Assembly: GCA_030538185.1 (NCBI GenBank)
Contig: JAUNUK010000001.1
Location: forward strand, 856,296-920,295
Length of the DNA stretch: 64,000 bases
From: Actinomycetaceae bacterium
Lineage (GTDB): Bacteria; Actinomycetota; Actinomycetes; Actinomycetales; Actinomycetaceae
Reading direction: 5' to 3'
Each line of letters begins with the position of its first letter. Position 1 is the first letter of the stretch. Of this stretch, positions 8,405 to 15,864 are shown piece by piece. Below the pieces are notes generated by a model that was not told the DNA's origin, searched no databases, and saw only the letters and a program-made list of their open reading frames with translations. A program made the position numbers and the translations under genes.

Positions 8405-9985
8405 CTATTTGACCTTGGATACATCAATCGTCCATGCAGGATTCAACCCCAACTCTGTGAGATTCTTTGCATAGGCGATGGACTTCTCAGGTTGTACCAG
8501 AGGGATGAAGGGTCCCTTTTCATTGAGGGCAACCTGGTACGCCGTATAGGCAGAAACAAGGTCATCACCACTGGACACCTGGGCTTTATCTACGGTCGCT
8601 GTGACCTCATCGTCTGAGGCCCAACCGGCACGCAGGCCTACAGTCTTGCCTGGGGCAAAGGCCAAATACACCGAGGGGTGCATGTAGTCAGGTTCCCAGT
8701 ACCACAGACCCATTTCTTCTTTGCCTCCGCGATAGGCATCAAGCTCAGTCGCGACAGGAGCAGGAGCCAAGGTGATAGCTATCCCCACCTCTTTAAGCTG
8801 CTCTTGAATAGCAGAGGCAAATGTCTGCAGTTCAATGCCCTGAACAGTCAGGTCATTCGCATAGGCCAGGGTGACCTTCTGGCCAGAGTAGCCTGAAGAC
8901 GCTAGAGCAGACTTTGCTGCTTCAACGTCCCGCGTAATGCCGGGGTCAACATCCAGTCCGCCAGCCATGATCGAAGGAATAACACCATCGGCCTGACGAG
9001 CACCTTTACCCGCCAGTTCGATGAGGCGCTCATAGTCAACACCCAATCGGACCGCCTTCACGAACTCAGCATTGGACGTTACGGTCGAGACAGCAGGATC
9101 CTGGTTGAGGAACACGAAAATAACAGTCGGCGAGGGCTCCTGATTCAGCTTGACTTTCTGTTGATCGAGTTGGGCCGCTTGAACTGGGCTTAAGTCCAGA
9201 GCAATTTGGGTTTCGCCTGACTGGACATTCATCTGTTGAGTGGCGCCGGCAACGTTTCTGAAGACAACTTTCTTGAAGGCAGGAGCTTCTCCCTTGTAAT
9301 TGTCCGATGCCTTGAGAGTAATCCGCGAGGTGACGTCGTAGCTCTCAAGCACGTAGGGGCCAGAACCGGCAGATGTCGTGGCGAGGAACTGTTCGGCGCC
9401 GTCATCAGCGTCAGCTGTGCCCCCGTTTTCTTCCAAAAGCTTCTTATTCATGACTGCCAAAGACTGATTGGCGATAACAGCAGGAAGATCAGGGCGAGGA
9501 CCTTGAGCAGTAATAGTCATCGTGTTATCAGAGGTTTTTGCGATGCTTAGGTCTGCTAACAAAAAGGAAGGGTTGCCCTTAATGCCCTGGACACGCTGCA
9601 AGGAAAATACTGCATCATCCACCGTGACAGGTGTTCCATCAGAGAATGTATGCCCTTCCTCCATAGTTAAGGTCATGGTTGTGAGATCCTCGGACATTTC
9701 ATAGCTTGCAAGCTGAGGAACCACCTTGGTGACATCGTCATCCGGGAAGGTTACTAAGGACTGGTAGATAGCCCTGGTTACCATAGAACTTGTGGGTTCA
9801 TATTGACGGGCAGGATCAGCAGATTTGATGTCAAAAGACTTGTCAACTACCAAAGTATCTTGGGCACCCTCTGCAGAGCCAGGTTTTCCAGAATCCTGCG
9901 AGCCAGCAGATGAACAACCAGCCAGACCGAGGCTAGCCGTAAGAGCAACTGAAACCGCAAGAGCAAATGCGCGACGTTTATTCAT
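8405..9985 (-). CDS. Oligopeptide ABC transporter substrate-binding lipoprotein (family 5)
   Basis: This is a surface lipoprotein of 526 residues that delivers peptides to the permease pair. The start is ATG at 9985 (MNKRRAFALAV), with AGGAAG upstream. The signal peptide ends in lipobox LAGC, with Cys near residue 24. The mature part has the family 5 features: TLVVDKSFDIKSADPARQY, an FSDGTPVTVDDAVFSLQR segment and repeated alpha/beta lobes. It is the first gene of the operon and has its own promoter with two palindromes. The ligand (peptide, or possibly nickel or an opine as in some relatives) cannot be told from sequence; full operon structure favours peptides. Confidence 0.93.
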   Translation of the reverse strand: MNKRRAFALAVSVALTASLGLAGCSSAGSQDSGKPGSAEGAQDTLVVDKSFDIKSADPARQYEPTSSMVTRAIYQSLVTFPDDDVTKVVPQLASYEMSEDLTTMTLTMEEGHTFSDGTPVTVDDAVFSLQRVQGIKGNPSFLLADLSIAKTSDNTMTITAQGPRPDLPAVIANQSLAVMNKKLLEENGGTADADDGAEQFLATTSAGSGPYVLESYDVTSRITLKASDNYKGEAPAFKKVVFRNVAGATQQMNVQSGETQIALDLSPVQAAQLDQQKVKLNQEPSPTVIFVFLNQDPAVSTVTSNAEFVKAVRLGVDYERLIELAGKGARQADGVIPSIMAGGLDVDPGITRDVEAAKSALASSGYSGQKVTLAYANDLTVQGIELQTFASAIQEQLKEVGIAITLAPAPVATELDAYRGGKEEMGLWYWEPDYMHPSVYLAFAPGKTVGLRAGWASDDEVTATVDKAQVSSGDDLVSAYTAYQVALNEKGPFIPLVQPEKSIAYAKNLTELGLNPAWTIDVSKVK

Positions 9986-10037
9986 GCTTGGTTCTTCCTG
10001 TTCTACGAGGTGATCGCATCTCAACATCTCCAGATAC

Positions 10038-10081
10038 TGAGACGAAAGTCTCACGCTTAGACCCTGAGACTAAGGTCTCAG
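10038..10081 (-). promoter_or_regulatory. Two tandem palindromes, candidate operators of the peptide transporter operon
   Basis: Two related inverted repeats lie upstream of the binding-protein gene. TGAGAC-GAAA-GTCTCA is at 10038-10053 and CTGAGAC-TAAG-GTCTCAG is at 10064-10081, with centres 27 bp apart. The upstream one overlaps the likely -10 hexamer of the promoter and the downstream one lies just past the start of transcription. This is the geometry of a repressor site. The shared half-site TGAGAC suggests a dimeric regulator. No regulator gene lies nearby. Confidence 0.65.
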
Positions 10082-10096
10082 GCTAGCGATAGTCAA
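10067..10096 (-). promoter_or_regulatory. Predicted promoter of the peptide transporter operon
   Basis: On the minus strand there is TTGACT (10096-10091) and, after an 18-bp spacer, TAGTCT (10072-10067). Transcription would begin near 10060, giving a leader of about 75 nt before the ATG at 9985. The -10 hexamer is embedded in the upstream palindrome. Confidence 0.5.
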
Positions 10097-10228
10097 AACA
10101 GAACCCCTATAAATGTTTTAACAAAACTTGATGCAAACGATGTGAGTCAGGCAACACCAGCGCCTCCGGCTTGCATCGGTTCTCGATTCGACGGTAGTAT
10201 TTTCTTTCGCTGGCTCAAGCCGGCACAT

Positions 10229-10301
10229 GCGGATGTGGCTCAGTTGGTAGAGCATCACCTTGCCAAGGTGAGGGTCGCGGGTTCGAGTCCCGTCATCCGC
10301 T
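10229..10301 (+). tRNA. tRNA-Gly (GCC), copy 2
   Basis: This 73-nt cloverleaf is identical to the tRNA-Gly at 4452-4524, with anticodon GCC and no encoded CCA. It lies one nucleotide before tRNA-Val(GAC), so the two are processed from one transcript. The pair of identical copies in direct orientation flanks the tRNA-Cys and peptide-transporter segment. Confidence 0.95.
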
Positions 10302-10302
10302 C

Positions 10303-10377
10303 GGGCGATTGGCGCAGCGGTAGCGCGCTTCCCTGACACGGAAGAGGTCACTGGTTCGAACCCAGTATCGCCCACCA
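10303..10377 (+). tRNA. tRNA-Val (GAC)
   Basis: This is a 75-nt cloverleaf with acceptor GGGCGAT/ATCGCCC, anticodon stem CTTCC/GGAAG around CTGACAC (anticodon GAC) and an encoded CCA. It reads GTC and GTT codons, complementing tRNA-Val(CAC) at 4259-4333, with which it shares nearly all other positions. Confidence 0.95.
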
Positions 10378-10492
10378 TCAAGGGATCAACGTCCTGCTCT
10401 CGGAAATCACTTAAATCCCTGCCCAAGGCAAATCAGCAAGAAAATTGCTGTCCCTGGCCCCGCTGAAGCGAAATCCATGACATCCTAAAGGC

Positions 10493-12655
10493 ATGGAATT
10501 ATGGCCTGGTCATGCGTACCCCCTCGGTGCTACCTATAACGGTTCTGGAACGAATTTCGCATTGTACTCATCGGTTGCTGATGGGGTCGATCTGTGCCTC
10601 ATTGATGGTGATGGCAATGAAGAACGTGTCGCTCTAAAAGAAGTTGATGGCCACGTATGGCATGGGTTCCTTCCCGGTGTTGCGCCAGGACAGCATTACG
10701 GTTTCAGGGTTCACGGCCCATACGATCCCGCAAAAGGCCTACGCTGCAATCCCAATAAGCTGCTCCTTGATCCTTATGCCAAGGCCATCGATGGGGATAT
10801 TGACTCCTCGCCCTCGCTATTCGGCTATAACGCGCCAGATCCGTACTCTCGCAATGACGAGGATTCATTGGGGCACACCATGATCTCTGTGGTTACCAGC
10901 CCCTATTTTGACTGGGGACATGACCGTCCACCGGACCACTCGTACCATTCGTCAATCATCTACGAAACCCATGTCAAAGGCATGACCATGCTGGATCCGG
11001 ATGTGCCTGAAAAGTTGCGTGGCACCTATGCAGGAATGTGCCAGCCTTCGGTTGTCGACTACCTCGTGGAACTAGGAATTACTGCTATTGAGCTCATGCC
11101 TGTCCACCAATTCGTCACGGACCCCTCTCTGAGAGAAAAAGGCCTGACCAATTACTGGGGATACAACACCATTGGCTACTTCGCTCCGCATGGGGCATAC
11201 AGCGCCTCGGGTTCTGCCGGCCAGCAGGTTCAAGAGTTCAAGACCCTCGTCAAAACCATGCATGATGCTGATATTGAGGTCATTTTGGATGTGGTCTACA
11301 ACCACACTGCCGAGGGCAACCACATGGGTCCCACCATGTGTTTCAGGGGCATCGATAACCCGGCCTACTACAGGCTTGTGGAAACTGACCCCTTCCACTA
11401 CTTCGACACAACGGGTACTGGAAATTCGCTGCTCATGCGCTCTCCGCAAGTCCTGCAGATGATTATGGATTCACTGCGCTATTGGGTCACCGAGATGCGC
11501 GTCGATGGCTTCCGTTTTGACCTGGCAAGCACCCTCGCCAGAGAGTTGCACGCCGTGGACAAGCTCTCGGCATTCTTTGACATCATTCACCAAGATCCTG
11601 TCATCTCACAGGTCAAGCTCATTGCTGAACCCTGGGATGTGGGTGAGGGCGGCTACAATGTTGGCGAATTTCCGGCCTTGTGGACCGAATGGAACGGTAA
11701 ATATCGCGATACTGTGCGCGATTACTGGCGCGGAGAATACTCAAAACTTCCAGAGTTCGCCTCCCGGCTGACAGGTTCTGCTGACCTGTACGAATCGACT
11801 GGAAGACGCCCCAAGGCCTCAATTAACTTTGTTATCGCCCACGACGGGTTCACATTGCGCGATCTGGTGTCCTATAACGAGAAACACAACCTTGCCAATG
11901 GTGAAGGCGGTGCGGACGGAGAATCCAATAACCGCTCATGGAACTGTGGTGCCGAAGGGCCAACCACGGATCCTGCAATAAATAAGCTGCGCGGTCTGCA
12001 ACAACGCAATTTCCTCACGACCCTGCTCTTGTCCCAAGGCGTCCCGATGATCGCCCATGGGGATGAGTTCGGTAAGACCCAGTCTGGAAATAACAATGTC
12101 TATTGCCAGGACAACAACCTGGCCTGGATTGACTGGACCCTCCTCGAGAGTGCCGAAAACATGGGGCTGCTGGAGTTCACCCGTGGTCTCATTGCCTTAA
12201 GGCGCGAACATCCGGCCTTCCGCAGACGCCGTTTCTTCGCTGGGCATGTGGCCAGGGGTGGTGAATCAGAGGTGGGTGATATCGAATGGTACTCACCTGA
12301 CGGTTCCCATATGACCGAGGAAGAATGGCAAACGGCCTACGCCAAGGCCATGATGATTTTCCTCAACGGTCAGGCCATTGAAGAACCTGATGTTCACGGC
12401 AAGCGGGTAACAGATGATGATTTCTTGTTACTGTTCAACGCTGCAGAGGTGGATGTGGATTTCTGTCTCCCCCAGACTCTGTCGGGTCGAAACTGGCGCG
12501 TATGCGTTGATACGGCTGGTGCATTTGTTGCTCATGAGGATGCAGATAATTCCCCACACGTCACAAATCCGCAAAAACTTCCTGTCCCCTCACGTTCTGT
12601 CATTGTCTTAAACTCATCGGATAGCTCTACGGCTAAGAAGCCCTCGAGTATCTGA
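10493..12655 (+). CDS. glgX: Glycogen debranching enzyme GlgX
   Basis: This GH13 isoamylase-type enzyme removes alpha-1,6 branches during glycogen breakdown. It has 720 residues. It begins with a CBM48-like beta domain (LWPGHAYPLGATYNGSGTNFALYSS), followed by the catalytic barrel: region I DVVYNHTAEGN, region II VDGFRFDLAS with the nucleophile Asp, region III LIAEPWDVG with the acid/base Glu, and region IV IAHDGFTLRD with the third Asp. The length matches GlgX/TreX. No clear Shine-Dalgarno precedes ATG 10493; a CATCCT hexamer six bases upstream may indicate a leaderless message. Together with glgA and glgC elsewhere in the window it supports a glycogen cycle. Confidence 0.95.
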   Translation: MELWPGHAYPLGATYNGSGTNFALYSSVADGVDLCLIDGDGNEERVALKEVDGHVWHGFLPGVAPGQHYGFRVHGPYDPAKGLRCNPNKLLLDPYAKAIDGDIDSSPSLFGYNAPDPYSRNDEDSLGHTMISVVTSPYFDWGHDRPPDHSYHSSIIYETHVKGMTMLDPDVPEKLRGTYAGMCQPSVVDYLVELGITAIELMPVHQFVTDPSLREKGLTNYWGYNTIGYFAPHGAYSASGSAGQQVQEFKTLVKTMHDADIEVILDVVYNHTAEGNHMGPTMCFRGIDNPAYYRLVETDPFHYFDTTGTGNSLLMRSPQVLQMIMDSLRYWVTEMRVDGFRFDLASTLARELHAVDKLSAFFDIIHQDPVISQVKLIAEPWDVGEGGYNVGEFPALWTEWNGKYRDTVRDYWRGEYSKLPEFASRLTGSADLYESTGRRPKASINFVIAHDGFTLRDLVSYNEKHNLANGEGGADGESNNRSWNCGAEGPTTDPAINKLRGLQQRNFLTTLLLSQGVPMIAHGDEFGKTQSGNNNVYCQDNNLAWIDWTLLESAENMGLLEFTRGLIALRREHPAFRRRRFFAGHVARGGESEVGDIEWYSPDGSHMTEEEWQTAYAKAMMIFLNGQAIEEPDVHGKRVTDDDFLLLFNAAEVDVDFCLPQTLSGRNWRVCVDTAGAFVAHEDADNSPHVTNPQKLPVPSRSVIVLNSSDSSTAKKPSSI

Positions 12656-12663
12656 GCCAAGGT

Positions 12664-13962
12664 TTAGAAGGCAGTGTCTGTAGGTTTCGGGTAGTACCTC
12701 AAGAACTTATACACATGATTTAGCTGTGACTGTGCCACATACATCCTTCGTTTCCACGCTCTGTCTTGGGCATTGCGCAGCGGATGGACAATAGCTGCGT
12801 TTTTGTGGAGTCGCAAGATATTAGCTTTCTCCTCGCCGCCAATGTAACGAGCCAAAAGTGGTAGAGGAACGACGAGGTACAAGATTTCTTTGTCTCCCAA
12901 ATGGATATGCGGGCTTGAGGCACCCACATCCAGCAGTAAGTCTTCCATCATGGCACTGGCTGGGTTCGCACCCGAGGCAGTGGCGTAGTAGTTGTTGCGA
13001 CCAATCCGAGGGTTGACCTCAAGAAAATACGGAGTCCCATTGCGTGGATCAACCTTGACATCAAAGTTTGCAAAACCGCGGTACCCCGAACGTTCAAGCA
13101 GCTTCGTGGAGTAATCCAAAAGGTCCTGGCGCAGATTAGTCACCATGGCCACAGGGTTGCCCAACGCACTTGGCGCATGATCCTCCAACAGCACATGGGC
13201 CGCGGCCTTCAAAGTAATAATCCCTTGGGTGTTCACATAGGCAGTAACTGACCACACTTGAGTATCATCCCCAGGGATAACCTCTTGGACCACGAAGGTT
13301 GATCGGAATCCTGCAAGAGCCAAAGTGGACCACAGCTCTTGGAGCTCATCTGGGGTGGAAATCAGGTATACCTTCTTTTTGCCCTCGAAACTTAATCCCT
13401 CATAGTCAGATGATTTTGCCGCCTTGGCCACAACTGGAAAAGCAAAAGGCACATCAGGGGCCTTCCAAGCGCCATCAGCTATCCCTGAGCAGTCCACCAC
13501 TACCGTTTGAGGATGTGGGACACCGACCTCGGCACATAGTCGAGCAAAACTGGCCTTATCGGAAACCAAGTCGAGGGTTTCCATGGGGAGAACTTGCAGA
13601 AGGTAACGAGTCCGAAGCTCATCGACCCTCTCGGCAATCGCACGGATAAGCGAGTCCGTGTTAGCCAAGAGAACCAGTTGACCAGGTCCTTGCCATGCAT
13701 CTGCAAACTCGATCGCGCGTTGCACATACTCATTCGGGAGCATCACGCGCCCAGCGGCGTGCACCTCGCAGATACTGGAATGTGCAATAGGACCCGTTGC
13801 AAAAGAACTGATAACCGTACTGTTTACGCCGAAGGCTTCAAAAAAAGCTCTGGCCAGGGCGTAGACACCGATATCTGCCCCCAAAATGACAGGCCGGATG
13901 TCTGGACCATGAACTTCTTGCACCTTCGACTCCTTTTTCTTGGGCTCCCTTGGGGCATTCAA
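12664..13962 (-). CDS. ATP-grasp carboxylate-amine ligase, D-aspartate ligase-like
   Basis: This is a 432-residue ATP-grasp enzyme. After a charged N-terminus, the segment RPVILGADIGVYALARAFFEAFG closely resembles the opening of enterococcal D-aspartate ligase. That enzyme adds the D-Asp cross-bridge residue to the lysine of the peptidoglycan stem. The ATP-grasp part has VVAKAAKSSDY (nucleotide-binding Lys), VVQEVIPGDDTQVW, and FLEVNPRIGRNNYY with metal-binding Glu and Asn. It converges on glgX with an 8-nt gap and has no operon partner, so substrate and product are inferred only from resemblance. Another amino acid may be added instead of D-Asp. Confidence 0.75.
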   Translation of the reverse strand: MNAPREPKKKESKVQEVHGPDIRPVILGADIGVYALARAFFEAFGVNSTVISSFATGPIAHSSICEVHAAGRVMLPNEYVQRAIEFADAWQGPGQLVLLANTDSLIRAIAERVDELRTRYLLQVLPMETLDLVSDKASFARLCAEVGVPHPQTVVVDCSGIADGAWKAPDVPFAFPVVAKAAKSSDYEGLSFEGKKKVYLISTPDELQELWSTLALAGFRSTFVVQEVIPGDDTQVWSVTAYVNTQGIITLKAAAHVLLEDHAPSALGNPVAMVTNLRQDLLDYSTKLLERSGYRGFANFDVKVDPRNGTPYFLEVNPRIGRNNYYATASGANPASAMMEDLLLDVGASSPHIHLGDKEILYLVVPLPLLARYIGGEEKANILRLHKNAAIVHPLRNAQDRAWKRRMYVAQSQLNHVYKFLRYYPKPTDTAF

Positions 13963-14025
13963 TAGTGTAGGTTACATCGGCGTGCCCTTGCCTGAACTAC
14001 TCTTTCCTTGCCTAATGTGGTTTAC

Positions 14026-14607
14026 ATGACGTCAAATGCAGCGGTTTCCCCAGATTTTGTGGCTGCTTTAAATTCACTCAGGGAACTGAAACCCCACAGC
14101 AACGTCACCGTGAGCGAAATTCCTGCCCCTCGTAATATGGCACCTTTCGCCGCTGCCCTGAGTGCCGAAACCACGCATACTGATTTGGCTGGACGCCCCT
14201 TGGGTACTGGTCGTCTGGTGATACTTCATGACCCGCGCGGACAAGACGGCTGGAACGGCGAATTTAGGATCATCTCTTTGGTTTCGGCAGATATCGATCA
14301 TGATTTGGGTGCCGACCCTTTGGCTGGTGAAGTGGCCTGGTCTTGGCTGCGAGAGTCCTTGGATTCCAATCATGCTGAGCATCACGACCTAGTGGGGTCT
14401 GTCACGAGAGAACTGTCGGATTCTTTCGGTGGAATCAACTTGACGTCGTATGCAGCGGCAATCGATGTGAGGGCATCGTGGACGCCTCAAGGGACTGATA
14501 TGATTCCTCACTGCACGGCTTGGATACACATGATTTTACAAGCCGCTGGTCTTGATCCCCAGGAAGGCGTTGTGTCACTATCATCCAGACGCTACGCGCA
14601 AGGATAG
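14026..14607 (+). CDS. DUF3000 family protein
   Basis: This 193-residue actinobacterial protein is of unknown function. It is recognised by the EIPAPRNMAPFAAALSAE segment, the GRLVILHDP...WNGEFRIISLVSADID segment and the C-terminal ASWTPQGTD motif, together with its position directly before ribonuclease D, where DUF3000 genes usually sit. ATG 14026 has TAATGT seven bases upstream and no Shine-Dalgarno, consistent with a leaderless message. An in-frame TTG at 14008 would overlap that hexamer. The stop is 6 nt before the rnd start, so the two are probably cotranscribed. Confidence 0.82.
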   Translation: MTSNAAVSPDFVAALNSLRELKPHSNVTVSEIPAPRNMAPFAAALSAETTHTDLAGRPLGTGRLVILHDPRGQDGWNGEFRIISLVSADIDHDLGADPLAGEVAWSWLRESLDSNHAEHHDLVGSVTRELSDSFGGINLTSYAAAIDVRASWTPQGTDMIPHCTAWIHMILQAAGLDPQEGVVSLSSRRYAQG

Positions 14608-14613
14608 GAAAAT

Positions 14614-15864
14614 TTGCTTCACACACCCGAGGGCACCACACATACGCCCACATCTTCAACTACTTCTGCACAACTTGTTACTTCGCCTGCTGGGGGTGTA
14701 CCTCACATTGTTGACACTCCTGAAGCACTTGCTCATGCCGTCCGGCAATTGGCCAGTGGCAATGGCCCTTTCGCAATAGATGCCGAGAGAGCTTCCTCAT
14801 TTAGGTACGGTCAAGATGCGTATTTAATCCAAGTAAAGCGGGCAGCTTCGGGTATCCACCTCATCGATCCGCGCGCCTTCGACACACTGGCTCCTTTAGC
14901 CACAGTTCTTGCCGAGGACGAATGGGTCCTACATGCTGCCGACCAGGATTTGCCTTGTCTTGATGACCTCGGCCTTCGGCCACCCTCACTTTTTGATACC
15001 GAAATTGCGGCGCACATATTGAACTATGAACGCATTGGATTATCTTCTGTCCTGGAAAACCGTTTAGGTGTCCTCCTTGCAAAGGAACATTCCTCTGCCG
15101 ACTGGTCCACCAGGCCCTTGCCGTCACAGTGGTTGGCCTACGCCGCCTTGGATGTTGAGTTTTTACTGCCACTGCGTGAGCTATTGATGCAAGACCTAGT
15201 GGATGCGGGAAAGGACGAGTGGGCAAAACAGGAGTTTGAACATGTGCGTACAGCCCCTCCGCCTGCCCCGAAGCTGGACCCTTGGCGACATACGCCAGGG
15301 TCGGGTGAGATCCGCACCACTAGAGGCTTGGCTGTCTTGAGGGAGCTGTGGTTAACACGCGACAGCATTGCACAAAGCGAAGACCTCTCCCCCTCCAAGG
15401 TCCTGGGCAATAAGGCCTTGGTTGCTGCTTCTGTCCATCTTCCCGCTGACCGCAGACGTTTGGGGGCAATGCCCGAGTTTCGCAGTAAGTCAGCCAAAGC
15501 GCATATGTCCTCGTGGGCCAAGGCGATTTCCAAGGCACTAGCACTCGATGAGGATCAACTTCCTGAACGCCGCGCACCCAAACGTATCGATGCCACACCT
15601 GATCCCAGGAATTGGCACAGACACAGCCCAGATGCCCTCATCCGCCTAGAGGCTATTCGGCACTGTTTACGTGAAGAAGCCCAGGATTTGGGGATCCCCC
15701 CAGAAGTGCTCTTGGCGCCTAAGACCCAACGGCGTAGCGCCTGGCTACTACCTTTCGACTGCACTGTGTCTGAAGTGAAAAAAGTCCTGGCAGCCGATAA
15801 GGCAAGGCCTTGGCAAATCGCCCAGGTGGCCTTGCCAATAACGCACTCATTGCGTTCTGAGTGA
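14614..15864 (+). CDS. rnd: Ribonuclease D (HRDC domain)
   Basis: This is a 416-residue 3'-5' exoribonuclease involved in tRNA and stable RNA processing. The DEDD catalytic residues are visible: FAIDAE (D, E), VLHAADQDL (D), and YAALDVEF (Y, D) in the exonuclease domain (about 45-205). An HRDC nucleic-acid-binding domain follows (about 225-300), with a second similar helical region after it. The start is TTG at 14614, supported by AGGATAGGAA just upstream. The 3' end overlaps the convergent dxs gene by 18 bp. Confidence 0.92.
   Translation: MLHTPEGTTHTPTSSTTSAQLVTSPAGGVPHIVDTPEALAHAVRQLASGNGPFAIDAERASSFRYGQDAYLIQVKRAASGIHLIDPRAFDTLAPLATVLAEDEWVLHAADQDLPCLDDLGLRPPSLFDTEIAAHILNYERIGLSSVLENRLGVLLAKEHSSADWSTRPLPSQWLAYAALDVEFLLPLRELLMQDLVDAGKDEWAKQEFEHVRTAPPPAPKLDPWRHTPGSGEIRTTRGLAVLRELWLTRDSIAQSEDLSPSKVLGNKALVAASVHLPADRRRLGAMPEFRSKSAKAHMSSWAKAISKALALDEDQLPERRAPKRIDATPDPRNWHRHSPDALIRLEAIRHCLREEAQDLGIPPEVLLAPKTQRRSAWLLPFDCTVSEVKKVLAADKARPWQIAQVALPITHSLRSE

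Noticed and set aside
10118..10426. 102-residue minus-strand ORF with TGFEPVTSSVSG and DGTRTRDPHLGK motifs
   Set aside because: This is the well-known spurious translation of the antisense of tRNA-Gly and tRNA-Val genes; similar false ORFs lie at 4233-4481, 4404-4712 and 4524-4762.
15847..15864. Overlap of rnd and dxs as sign of a frameshift
   Set aside because: Both proteins end normally for their families; short convergent overlaps are common in compact genomes, as also at glnE and ppk2 here.
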